This document shows positions 8,683 to 17,900 of a stretch of 64,000 nucleotides of DNA, in pieces; positions within the stretch are counted from its first letter, which is position 1, and the number at the start of each line of letters is the position of its first letter. Source of the stretch: Rosistilla ulvae (lineage in GTDB: Bacteria; Planctomycetota; Planctomycetia; Pirellulales; Pirellulaceae); assembly GCF_007741475.1 (NCBI RefSeq), contig NZ_CP036261.1:3411798-3475797 (forward strand), in the 5' to 3' direction. Position numbers and translations under genes: made by a program. The notes under the pieces were generated by a model that saw only the letters and a list, made by a program, of their open reading frames with translations, made no database searches and was not told the DNA's origin.

Positions 8683-9912
8683 CTAGCGTTGGGCGACTTC
8701 GACGGGGGCGAGCGCTTGGTAGTGCCGGTAGTAGGCGGCGATCGTCTGCTGCAGGTCGAATTTCTTCACAACGCGGGCTCTCGCCATCTCCCCCATCGCT
8801 TGCGACTTGACCGGGTCGCTGAGCAGGTTCTGGAAGCGGCCGGCCAACGCTTCGTGATCGCCTCGCGGGACGAGGAATCCCTCCACGCCGTCCCCTACAT
8901 GTTCGCCATTGCCACCGACATCGGTCACGACCGCGGGGCACTGGCTGGCCATCGCTTCCAACAGCGTCAACGAGGCCGCTTCGCTGACACTTGTCAGCGT
9001 AAACAAATCGACGGCGCGAAGAATGTCGGCCACATCGGAGCGAATCCCCCAAAATTCGATCGAATCGGGGAAGGTTGGCGAAGGGGAGTTAGATTGGGCG
9101 AGTTGATCGACGAGCGATTCGATTGCTTCGCGCTGGGGACCGTCGCCGACCAACAGCAACCGAGCATCGGGCAGTTGTTGATGCAGTTGATACCAGCCGC
9201 GAATCAGGGTGGCGTGATCTTTGACGGGATGAAACCTGGCGATACAGGCGGCGTAGGGGCGATCGAGGTCGAGCCCCAATCGACGCCGCAGGTCGGCTTG
9301 TGTTGCAGCGTCGCCACGCGGCGGCAGCTGTTCGAGGTCTACTCCATTGGCCAACGTGAAGGCGGCTGGAAACCCTTCGATCTGTTGCAGCGCGCGGGTG
9401 CTGAATTCACAACAGGCTGTCGTTCGATCGGCGTAGCGTTGCAACAGCAACCGGTTCGCCCAACGCCGCTTGGGCGAGACGATATCGGGGTAGTGCCGCC
9501 CATGTTCGGTGAACAGGATCTTGACCGGCGCGCGGTGCAGCAGTCGGGCCAGGGCGGAGTAGAAAAATGGGGTGTATTGATGGGCGTGCAGGAGCTCGAT
9601 GCCGCGGCTGCGAACTTCCGCAGCCAGTCGTCGGGGAACGTTGCGATCGAGCCCCGGTTGGCGATCCAAGACGACGACGGGGACGCCCGCATCGCGCAGC
9701 TGTTGCCCCAGTTCTCCCAACGCGTCGAGACAAAAGACTGTCGGTTCGATCTTGTCTGCCAGACGCTCGATGATTTGTTTCACCAACACCTCCGCACCCG
9801 CCACCTGCATCACATGCATCACAAAACCGACGCGGAGCGGCGCCTCTGGCGGACGATCGACGGCCGTCGTTTGTTGGGTGGAAGTTGTTGAACGGGAGGT
9901 GGCGAGGGACAT
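8683..9912 (-). CDS. Glycosyltransferase family 4
   Basis: A 409-residue GT-B fold retaining glycosyltransferase. The N-terminal acceptor domain carries HVMQVAGAEVLVKQIIERL and later ARFHPVKDHATLIRGW. The C-terminal donor domain has LLLVGDGPQREAIES and the classic ESVSEA-like stretch TSVSEAASLTLLEAMASQCP, followed by VVTDVGGNGEHV, where the EA motif binds the nucleotide sugar. Length is normal. It is followed by the acyltransferase gene, with almost no gap, so the two are probably co-translated. The transferred sugar cannot be named. Confidence 0.92.
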   Translation of the reverse strand: MSLATSRSTTSTQQTTAVDRPPEAPLRVGFVMHVMQVAGAEVLVKQIIERLADKIEPTVFCLDALGELGQQLRDAGVPVVVLDRQPGLDRNVPRRLAAEVRSRGIELLHAHQYTPFFYSALARLLHRAPVKILFTEHGRHYPDIVSPKRRWANRLLLQRYADRTTACCEFSTRALQQIEGFPAAFTLANGVDLEQLPPRGDAATQADLRRRLGLDLDRPYAACIARFHPVKDHATLIRGWYQLHQQLPDARLLLVGDGPQREAIESLVDQLAQSNSPSPTFPDSIEFWGIRSDVADILRAVDLFTLTSVSEAASLTLLEAMASQCPAVVTDVGGNGEHVGDGVEGFLVPRGDHEALAGRFQNLLSDPVKSQAMGEMARARVVKKFDLQQTIAAYYRHYQALAPVEVAQR

Positions 9913-10045
9913 TTGGACGCAGGGACGCGAGCGTCGTTTCTTTCGGGGGTTGGATTGCCTAGATCAGGCGCGGTGGGATGAAGAGCGGCGTGGCGTTCCA
10001 AGCGGAACGCTGAGGTTGGATGCCCGATCCTCTGCGAGGAGCTGG

Positions 10046-10118
10046 CAGGTGGCTATCGATTCCATCGATCAAGTAAATACCAAACGGCAACAGGTGGTGA
10101 TCGATTCCATCGATCAAG
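10046..10118. repeat. Tandem repeat, two units of about 28 bases
   Basis: Units at 10,046-10,073 and 10,091-10,118 share the core ATCGATTCCATCGATCAAG with a 45-base period, and only two bases of the 28-base unit differ. Each core is itself nearly palindromic around ATCGAT. They lie in the 273-base gap upstream of the GT4 gene that ends at 8,683, so they could be protein-binding sites or a simple duplication. Confidence 0.8.
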
Positions 10119-10185
10119 CAACTAACCAACGCTAGCGAACGGCCGCTACTGTCATGGTCCGCCATAGCGTTTTGTTGGGACCGTG

Positions 10186-11520
10186 TCATGATACGTTTGT
10201 CACTGACCGGCGCGACAGCAATAAGCTATCGAATCCAGTCAGTGTGGCGGGCCATGTGTAGCGTTGGCAGACGAGTTGCCGGGCGTCGTGGGCAATTCGC
10301 TGGCGCTGCGGTTGATCGCGACAAAGGTCGACAATGTGTTGAACCCACTGGTCGGCCGACTCGGCGATCCGCAGGTGCTGTCCATCGACGGCGTCGATTC
10401 CGGTCGCTGCTTGAGCGGACGCGACAACCGGTTTGCCCATCGCCATCGCTTCGAGAACCTTGTTTTGGATTCCGCGGGCTATTAACAACGGAGCGATCAC
10501 GATATCGGACGAGCGCAGGTAGGGTCGAACGTCGGGGACCGCCCCGGTCACTTGAACCCCAGGCAATTGGGCGAGCTTTCGGACGGCGGGGCTAGGATGT
10601 TTGCCGATGATATCGAAGCTGATTTCCAGGATCTCGCGTCGCAAACCGCTCCACACATTTTCCAGAAACCATTCGACAGCCGCGACGTTGGGCGGATAGT
10701 TCATCACGCCGACAAAAGCGAGCTTTGGACGCTCGTCGCCACTCCGATCGGGATCGACCGCAGCGGCGTCGGAGGGCTGCGGGTTGAAGTACGCGGTGTC
10801 GACTCCGTTGGGAACGCCGTGGATCGCGTGCGCACCGGCACCGAGGCTGGTTCGCAACAGCTCCGCTTCGGCATCGCTGACCAGCGTGACCGCTTGCGCC
10901 GTGCGGACAGCTTCCCGTTCCAGCCGCCCGACACGTCGAGCTTCGGTCCGGTAGATCACACGTTTCCAAAAGTTGGCTCTGTCGGCGTAGGCGTGGAATT
11001 TCTGGCTGTCGACATCGACCAAATCGACAACTTTGGGCAGCTTGCACAGCGGACGGGATCGGGCGTACCGAAGCATGCCGCTGCAGTAAACAAAAACGGA
11101 ATCAAACGGATCGCTGTCGGCCCAACGATCGACGGTTTTCGCCAACGCCGCCGACCAGAAGAGCCCTTCGGTGAGGGCGTCGCCGCGGACGGCCGACGCA
11201 CCAGCTCGCAACCACTGGGTCCGTTTCCCCAACGGCGCGATCGCAATCCGCTCGCAGACCGATTCGAGACGCAGGCGGGCGGTGGGGCAGATCGGTTCGT
11301 CGGAGACGCAGGCCAACGAGACGTCGTACTGTTTCGATAGATGCTGCAGAATATTCCACGATCGAATTCGATCGCCGCGATCGGGCGGAAAGGGCACTCG
11401 ATGGGTTAACATCAAGATCCGGCGACGCGGCGTCTGTGCTGTCGGGATCTCCATGTCGGAATCGGAGGCCGGTCTGTTTTCGAATCCGAGCGCGTTCATC
11501 GTTTTAGGGCGTTTTGACAA
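10186..11520 (-). CDS. Glycosyltransferase family 4, exosortase-associated type (TIGR03087-like)
   Basis: A 444-residue GT-B glycosyltransferase whose start, MLTHRVPFPPDRGDRIRSWN, matches the PEP-CTERM/EpsH-system sugar transferases that travel with exosortases. The donor half includes LAFVGVMNYPPNVAAVEWFL and the nucleotide-sugar site IAPLLIARGIQNKVLEAMAM. The first 30 or so residues before the motif are low in family resemblance, so the true start may be the Met at residue 23. Its presence beside the deacetylase, the EpsI-like protein and the initiating transferase supports an exosortase-linked exopolysaccharide pathway. The sugar is unknown. Confidence 0.9.
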   Translation of the reverse strand: MSKRPKTMNALGFENRPASDSDMEIPTAQTPRRRILMLTHRVPFPPDRGDRIRSWNILQHLSKQYDVSLACVSDEPICPTARLRLESVCERIAIAPLGKRTQWLRAGASAVRGDALTEGLFWSAALAKTVDRWADSDPFDSVFVYCSGMLRYARSRPLCKLPKVVDLVDVDSQKFHAYADRANFWKRVIYRTEARRVGRLEREAVRTAQAVTLVSDAEAELLRTSLGAGAHAIHGVPNGVDTAYFNPQPSDAAAVDPDRSGDERPKLAFVGVMNYPPNVAAVEWFLENVWSGLRREILEISFDIIGKHPSPAVRKLAQLPGVQVTGAVPDVRPYLRSSDIVIAPLLIARGIQNKVLEAMAMGKPVVASAQAATGIDAVDGQHLRIAESADQWVQHIVDLCRDQPQRQRIAHDARQLVCQRYTWPATLTGFDSLLLSRRSVTNVS

Positions 11521-11537
11521 TTCATCATGCGAACAAC

Positions 11538-12386
11538 TTATGCGAGTGCGTTATCGTTCCAACGCTGCAGGACGTCGCAGACCGGGGCGAAGCGGAATTC
11601 GTTTAAGACCTGTTTCAGTCGTCGCTCGGTGCGGCGGAGACCGACGTAGTGGCGGAATCGGCTGCGCAGTCCAACACCCGCGATTCGCGGTTGTTCCGGA
11701 TCGACCTCCCACGGATGCAGATACAGCATCGAAGGGTTCTGACCGCTGTGGATCGAGCGCATGGCGTACATCGTCATGGCAACCGGGAACATGCGAAAAT
11801 ATCCGCCGCCGACGGGGATCTTTAGCGGCCCCAGCAGCGCGACCGACGGTGGGATCTCGACGATCGTCCCAGCGGCTGTCTCGCGGTGGTGGATCTCGTG
11901 TTGGGCATCGGGAACACCGTAGCGATCGTGGCGGATGGGGAAGACGCTGCTGTCGACAGTAAAACCCTCTTCGACCAAGATCTCAAAGGCCCACATCGAT
12001 TTGGATGTTATCGAAAAACTGGGGGCGCGGTAGGCGTCGACCCGCTTCCCCGTGGCGTCGGAGATCGCCGATCGGCTGTCGCGAATGTCGTCGCGAAACT
12101 GTTGCGGCGTGAGGTTGTAGACCAATTGATGCCAGTAGCCGTGGGAGGCGAGTTCATGTCCCGCCGCGGCAATTCGACGGAGGAGTTCGGGATGGCGATG
12201 GGCGACCCAACCGAGAACGAAGAAGGTTCCCCGCACGTTGCAGTCATCGAACAGCTGCAGCAGCCGATCGGTATTCGCTTCGACGCGACTGGGCAACGCT
12301 TCCCATTCGCTCCGCTTGATGCGATGTTCGAACCCCGAGACTTGAAAATAGTCTTCGACGTCAACTGTCAGAATGTTTGGATTCAA
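11538..12386 (-). CDS. Polysaccharide deacetylase, exosortase-system type
   Basis: A 282-residue NodB-homology deacetylase of the TIGR03006 type with a C-terminal DUF3473-like region. The catalytic motifs are TVDVEDYFQ (metal Asp) near residue 7 and SHGYWH (metal His pair) near residue 82, followed by YRAPSFSI. The C-terminal part has LYLHPWEVDPEQPR. It should remove N-acetyl groups from amino sugars in the polymer. No signal peptide is seen, so it may act in the cytoplasm on precursors or be exported another way. It is encoded 17 bp upstream of the GT4 gene that follows it, so the two are probably one transcript. Confidence 0.92.
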   Translation of the reverse strand: MNPNILTVDVEDYFQVSGFEHRIKRSEWEALPSRVEANTDRLLQLFDDCNVRGTFFVLGWVAHRHPELLRRIAAAGHELASHGYWHQLVYNLTPQQFRDDIRDSRSAISDATGKRVDAYRAPSFSITSKSMWAFEILVEEGFTVDSSVFPIRHDRYGVPDAQHEIHHRETAAGTIVEIPPSVALLGPLKIPVGGGYFRMFPVAMTMYAMRSIHSGQNPSMLYLHPWEVDPEQPRIAGVGLRSRFRHYVGLRRTERRLKQVLNEFRFAPVCDVLQRWNDNALA

Positions 12387-12557
12387 GATGGAAATGCGGC
12401 GTTGGATGCAGCTGCCGAAGCAGAAGGTGTTCGCAGGGGGCGATTCATTTTCGGGAATGTGCCCTTTCCGCGTTCGGGAAGAGCGATTGGATTAAGCCGC
12501 ATGATGACGTGCAAGGGAGGATGCCGCCGAATCAAACGGCAACGTGCAATCCGGTTG

Positions 12558-13442
12558 TTAACGAGGGCGAACCGCGATCGGCGACGCGGGATCGATCCGC
12601 GCGACCGACTGTTCCCAAGCGACGTCGGCGCTGGTAGCGGCCCATTCTTTGCGTCGCTGCGACGTTTCCAATAGTTCTTGCAACGAAACGGTGGGGCTGT
12701 TGGCGTTTGTTGCGGGCAGGTGTTTCAACCGATCGGAGCGGTCGAGCCCCATGCAATAGGTCAACCATTGACCGCGGAGAAAGCAGACACGCAGCGCCGT
12801 CAATAGGATCATCCTCAGGTCGAGCCAGGCGTTTGCGTGATCGATGTGCTCCAAATCGAGCGTTTGCTTGCGTTCGACGCTGCGCAGATCGCTGTCGGGA
12901 GGAAGATTGATCTGGGCCAATCCCGTAATACCGGGGCGGACGATAAGCCGTCGTTCGTATCCAGCGATCTCTTCACGCAGGAAATCGACAAATTCGGGGC
13001 GTTCGGGGCGGGGACCCACCAAAGCCATCTCGCCGCGCATCACGTTGACCAATTGCGGCAATTCGTCCAAATGCAGTTTTCGCAACACATGGCCGACCGA
13101 TGTGATCCGCGGGTCGCGCCCGGAAGACCATTGGGGGCCATTGGCTTCGGCGTCGATCCGCATCGTCCGCAGCTTGTAGACCCAAAAGAGATCGCCGCCG
13201 CGCCCGACGCGTTTCTGCCGGAAGATGCCGGGGCCCTTGGAGGTCAGCCGGACGATCGCCCAACAGATGCCAATCACCGGAGCTGTTATCACCAACAATC
13301 CGGTTCCCACAATTCGCTCCAAGCGGTTTTTGCGGACGAAGTAGCGATAGCGGCGATGACGCCGCGGCAGCGCCAGCGGCGGGCTGCTATCTTCTTGATT
13401 TGCATACGCCGCTTCTGGCAACAGATCTTCAATTGTCAGCAT
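12558..13442 (-). CDS. Undecaprenyl-phosphate sugar transferase (bacterial sugar transferase family)
   Basis: An initiating glycosyltransferase (PF02397) that would move a sugar phosphate from a nucleotide sugar to undecaprenyl phosphate, the first step of chain assembly. The membrane hairpin is around IVGTGLLVITAPVIGICWAI. The catalytic core shows FRQKRVGRGG, VYKLRTMRIDAE, LRKLHLDELPQLVNVMRGEM and ALVGPRPERPEF, all diagnostic. Only the C-terminal catalytic module is present, as in short monotopic members. The ATG at 13,442 is preceded by AGGCG at a good distance, while the longer TTG frame is not. About 60 extra residues follow the core and look disordered. Confidence 0.93.
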   Translation of the reverse strand: MLTIEDLLPEAAYANQEDSSPPLALPRRHRRYRYFVRKNRLERIVGTGLLVITAPVIGICWAIVRLTSKGPGIFRQKRVGRGGDLFWVYKLRTMRIDAEANGPQWSSGRDPRITSVGHVLRKLHLDELPQLVNVMRGEMALVGPRPERPEFVDFLREEIAGYERRLIVRPGITGLAQINLPPDSDLRSVERKQTLDLEHIDHANAWLDLRMILLTALRVCFLRGQWLTYCMGLDRSDRLKHLPATNANSPTVSLQELLETSQRRKEWAATSADVAWEQSVARIDPASPIAVRPR

Positions 13443-13487
13443 GCCAATCGCCTGTATCAAAGAGGTAGGTCAAACAAAGGTAGTCGA

Positions 13488-14225
13488 TCATTGGCTTTCC
13501 GACGATGCCAAGGCGTGCGCATCGAGCTCCGGAAGGAAGCTGCGGAGGAAGTCTTGTACGCCGGGTTCTTGTCCCATTTCCGGGGGCGGTCCGGCGACCT
13601 GGATCTTGTACAATCGGTCGGTCATCCAGACACGCGGGTACTCGGCGGCGTACCACTGCGTTCCATCGCTCCATCCGTACCACACCTCCAGGTGCGGTTG
13701 TTCCTCGGTGGTTTGGCGGAACTGGACCCGCCACAGTCGATCGTTAGGGCGGTCGTTGTCGACAATCTCCGCGACGCGTTCCCCCGCCGGTTCGGTCCCC
13801 TGGCTGCTGTAGCAGACCTCAGGGGTGTGGACGGCGATCGGTCCACGAGGCCCAAACATGACGGCAACCGTGACGCGTTGATCGGTCGACCGATTGCGAT
13901 ACTCGTGAACCAACGATCCGTAGCACTGCAAGATCTGTTGAGCTTGTGGATCGAGCTGCGACTCGGAGATCCGGTCCCATTGGCCGCAGGTTGTCGGTAG
14001 ATCCTGCAATTGATCCCCGATCTTTTGCAGGTCGGTTTGTGGTTGCCAACGGCCGTCCAAGACGCCGTGGAAGAAACCGGACAGGAGAATCAGCGACAGG
14101 CAGGCGACCAACGCAACGGTTCGGGACCGCATCGGTTGGGATTGGGCCTTTTGCCCGCTGGGACTGTCATCGCTGGCGGCAATCGGCGCCCGATCGGTGG
14201 TTTGATTTATGGGGTTCGACATCAT
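13488..14225 (-). CDS. epsI: Exosortase-associated EpsI-like protein (DUF3485)
   Basis: A 245-residue protein with one membrane segment (about residues 36-54, VALVACLSLILLSGFFHGVL) and a periplasmic domain of the EpsI family (PF11984), which accompanies exosortases. Family landmarks include the CYGSLVHEYRN stretch, the conserved HTPEVCYSSQG motif and a following VQFRQ strand. The exact role is not known; EpsI is needed for exopolysaccharide production in some bacteria and is often fused to exosortase. Here it is encoded 8 kb from the exosortase but in the same gene set. It precedes the initiating sugar transferase gene by 45 bp. Confidence 0.88.
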   Translation of the reverse strand: MMSNPINQTTDRAPIAASDDSPSGQKAQSQPMRSRTVALVACLSLILLSGFFHGVLDGRWQPQTDLQKIGDQLQDLPTTCGQWDRISESQLDPQAQQILQCYGSLVHEYRNRSTDQRVTVAVMFGPRGPIAVHTPEVCYSSQGTEPAGERVAEIVDNDRPNDRLWRVQFRQTTEEQPHLEVWYGWSDGTQWYAAEYPRVWMTDRLYKIQVAGPPPEMGQEPGVQDFLRSFLPELDAHALASSESQ

Positions 14226-14338
14226 GCAGACTAGTGGTTTGTCAAACTTTGATGTTAGGACGGATGTTAGTGGACGAGGTCACGAGCTGTTGATTAACCG
14301 AAAGTCGCAACTACGTTTCAGACGCCGGCAGCCAATAG

Positions 14339-14368
14339 CCGGTGGCTGAGCGTACGCGATACCACCGG
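14339..14368. repeat. Short palindrome CCGGTGG/CCACCGG
   Basis: Seven-base arms flank 16 bases. It lies inside the family B pair and may be one more repetitive unit of this region. Confidence 0.55.
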
Positions 14369-14532
14369 GATGTAGCGAGACGCGACGTTTCGACCCCGCA
14401 GGCGGTCGCAGCGGACCTGCATAGGATTCTGTGCCCGCCTTCGCGGTCAGCGAGGCGATCGATTTAGGAACCGTAGGTGGCGTTTGCGCTTACCTTCGGC
14501 TAATTGCCCCAATCCCTTCGAGGCTGTGGTTC

Positions 14533-14661
14533 TTTTCAAATGAGCGGCGAGGCGCTAGCCGCCGGTACGGAATTTTCAAATGAGCGGCGAGGCGCTAGCC
14601 GCCGGTTCAGAACCCAATGCATTCATGAGGGAAAAACCGGCGGCTAGCGCCTTGCCGCTCA
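14533..14661. repeat. Repeat family C: two direct copies and one inverted copy
   Basis: TGAGCGGCGAGGCGCTAGCC is the core. Identical 34-base copies stand at 14,533-14,566 and 14,573-14,606 with a 40-base period. A third copy at 14,636-14,661 is on the other strand with one mismatch. Each core is partly palindromic (GGCGCTAGCC), so the set can fold into several alternative hairpins. Confidence 0.88.
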
Positions 14662-14951
14662 CGAAGTTCGAGTGCGGCAACCCATTAAATCACAGCCTTT
14701 TGGGGATACTTGTGGGTAATCAACAGGAGGTCACGAGGCCCGGTAGTCTCTGGCGCGAAAAGGACTCGTGACCTCGTCCACTACCCTGAATTCAAATGTG
14801 GATGAAGCACTGGGATCGTTTGGGGCAAGGAAATTCCAAGAGCTCCATCGCGGCGGGGCTCGAATCGCCCTGGGGATTGGGGCGAAACAAGGTGTCTAAA
14901 GACGTGGTCCGCATCTCAGCGCGAGATCGGGGCGTCCATTGGCGTTGGCGA

Positions 14952-17900
14952 TCAGGAAGCTTTCCGTCGCCCAAACTCCTCTTGAATCGCTTCCAAATCG
15001 CGCGTTTCGGCGGGCGTCAGCACCGCCGATTTGATCGCGCGAATATCCAACTGGGCCCATTGCGCTCGCGCAGCGACGCGGTCTCCCGAACGCAACAACG
15101 CCATCACAAGGTGAAACCGGTAGTGTGGTTCCGGCGACGACCCCGTCGCTTCGCGAAGCGTAACAACCGCCTCGTCGATTTGATCGTTTCGCAGCAGGAC
15201 GAGTCCGAGCGTATCGAGCAGTTCGGGGGATCGTCCGTAGAGATCGATCGCTTTGCGAATTCGGGGCAGGGCGTCGCCAAAGCGGCCTTGCACCTCCGAC
15301 AACGCCATCGCCAAGTTGTTCAGGATGCGTACATTTTGAGGCGCCAATTTTTCAGCGCGTTCGTACAGGGCGACGGCTTCGGCATAACGCTGTTGCGACA
15401 GACGCAACGTGGCGACCGATTCCATCACCGGGGCGACCGATTTGTAGCGATGGATCGCATCGTCCAGATAGCCTTCGATCTCGATCGGCACGGTGACCGT
15501 GTTGCCGCTGAGAACGATCAGATCGGCGATCAAGGCCAACGTTTCGCCACGCATCGTCTTTTCGAATTCCGTTTGGCAGACGTCCAAGGCGATATCGAAC
15601 TTGCGTCCCCGGGCCAACGCGATCACGTAGGGGCGGAGGTATTTGGGATCTTCCTCAAACGCTTGTTGCAGCCAGTCGAGGGCTTGTTCGTGGAAGCCGA
15701 GTCGCGACAGCGTGCGGCCGGCGGTTTCCCAGGCGCTCGCTTGCGGCGTCCCTTCGGATCCGATCATCTGCTGTGTCCAAGAGGCTGCCAGTTGGGCGGC
15801 CTTTTTCTCGTCTCCCTGATGCCGAGCCAAACGCAAACGGATGTCGAGCGCCATCGCCCCGCCATCGGCCATCTTGTCCAATTGATCGGCCAACGCATCG
15901 ATTTCGGATGTCTGTTCGGCGGCGAGCAAAAGGTCGGCAAAGCGATAGATGTCCAACGGCAACGGGTCGGTTCGCCGAACGAGGATCGTGTACAGACGCC
16001 GCGATTCGGCAAAGGGACGGGACGCTTGCCGCGTGTCGCCCGATTCGGTCGCGATCGCCCAACGCCGGCGTTCCAACGCGGCGAGCATGCGGACGGCGTC
16101 GTCGTGATTATCTTTGTCGTTGCGAATGACATCTCGCAAGATCTTGTCCGCCTGCTGTTGGCGTTGTTCGTCGCCGCGGTTGATCAAGATCAACGCGTGC
16201 AACAGTTTGTTTTTGGCCGATAGCGTTTGCTCGGATCCCAACAAAGCGTCGAGCCGTTTCCAAGGGACCTCGCCGCCATCCCGCAACGCGATCGCAAGCG
16301 CCAAGCGGTTGCGGACCTCGACGTGGTCGGGGCGAAATTGAAGGGCGGTTTCCAGCATCTCGATCGATTTGGCGTCGTTCTTCGCCGCCTTGTAGTAATC
16401 TGACAACGCGATCAGACATTCGGGGCTTTCCGGTTTGATCCGGTACGCTTTGGTCAGCGCCGCAAACGCCGCTGGTAGATCGTTCAATTTTAGATAGGTG
16501 AGTCCGACGAACAGCGACCGCGTTGGTTCGGTGATCTTACTGTTGGCAGCTTGTTGGAGTTCGCGGGTCACTTCCGGAGTACCAAAAAAGGCGTTCTGGA
16601 ATTGAACACGCAATTGATAGACCGCGAGGCTGCTGTCCCCCGATTCAACCAGTGCGCGATCCAAGGCTTCGCTCGCTTCGGCGATCAACGCTTTGCGGGC
16701 TTGCGGTTCGTCTGTCGATTTGGCCGCGGCCGACGCGGTTTGGGCCAACAACAGCCAGGTCTTCGTTTCGCGAGGGTTCCGTTCGGCGCTGGCGCGGGCG
16801 AGGTCGAGTCCCTGCCGAAAGTCTCCCTTCATCTCGGCGATTGCAATCGCGAGTTGGGCGACGGTCGAATTCGCTTTCTTCAACCGTTCAAAACCTTGAA
16901 ACGCAGCTTCCGCTTCGTCGATTCGATTCGCTGTCGTCAATTGCGATACCAACAGCAGCAGGCTCGAAACGCGTTGGTCTCCGCCATCAATGCCGCGACG
17001 CAAGGCGTCGATCGCTCGAATCGTTTCGCCATTTCGGGCGGCGATCAACCCTTCGAGACTAATTCCCAGTGCCCAGCGAGGACGCAGCACCGCGATTTCC
17101 CGTTGCAATTGATTCGCTTGCTTCAACAGCGCGTCGCGCTGCGGATCATTCGGTTTTGCGCGATCATATTCGTGCAACAGGCGCGATGCAACGGCAAGTC
17201 GCCACCAAGCCCCGGAACTCCCTTCATCGTCGCGGAGCATGTTTTCCCAGTGCTCGGCCGATCGCTGTGCGTCGTCCGACGGCGTTTCGGTTGTCGCATC
17301 GGCCGTATCCGATGGCGGTTGGGAGAGCGCGAGGCTGTGCAAGCGATAGATTAGGTCGGGGGTGGGTGCAATCGCAACGACGCGACGCAGTAGATCGAAC
17401 CCGCGTTGCTGCAGCGAATTTGACAACGCGATATCCGCTCCTTGGGTCAGGCATGTCACCGCGTCAGTTGGCGTTTTGGATGCGTGCTGAGTCAAGGTTT
17501 CGATCGCGAGTTCCGCTTTCCCTTGCATCGCCAAGACGGAGGCTTTGGTTTGGCAGAAGAGGAGTGAGTCTTCGCCTGCCAATCGGCCCAGATCGTCGAG
17601 ATGCTGCCGCGATTGCTGCAGATTGTTGGATGACGCGAGACTGATCACCGCTACCGATTGCAGTTCGGGGCTGTCAGGATATTGTTTCAGCAATTGCTCC
17701 AACCGCTCCTGCGGCTCCAGCTTGTGCGATCCATCCTCTGCGGCCGGCATTGCCAGTGCCAGAATTTCCATCTGGACCGTCAACCTACGTCGTTCTTCGG
17801 GCTGATCGTCATCCATCTTGTTGATGGCAAGTTTCGCCTTTTCCAGCGTTTTCATCGAGGCACCGTAGTCGCGTTCGCTGGCGGTTCGTTTTGTTTGTTG

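Larger units (their letters stand above)
14268..14783. repeat. Inverted repeat pair, family B copy 1
   Basis: TAGTGGACGAGGTCACGAG at 14,268-14,286 is repeated as its exact complement at 14,765-14,783, 478 bases apart. The inner part GAGGTCACGAG also lies at 14,727-14,737, so a smaller hairpin is possible at the right end. A related pair only 27 bases apart lies at 50,615-50,687. The arrangement recalls the ends of a small non-coding mobile element, but no target duplication was established. Confidence 0.75.
14226..14951. other. Repeat-rich intergenic region between epsI-like and TPR genes
   Basis: No gene is supported in these 726 bases. They are filled with inverted and direct repeats: a 19-base inverted pair at 14,268-14,286 and 14,765-14,783, a palindrome at 14,339-14,368, two direct copies and one inverted copy of a 26-34-base unit at 14,533-14,661. 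This separates the exopolysaccharide operon into two parts. Confidence 0.75.

Noticed and set aside
14226-14951. An insertion sequence in the repeat-rich gap
   Set aside because: No transposase frame lies between the inverted repeats, and no target duplication was seen.
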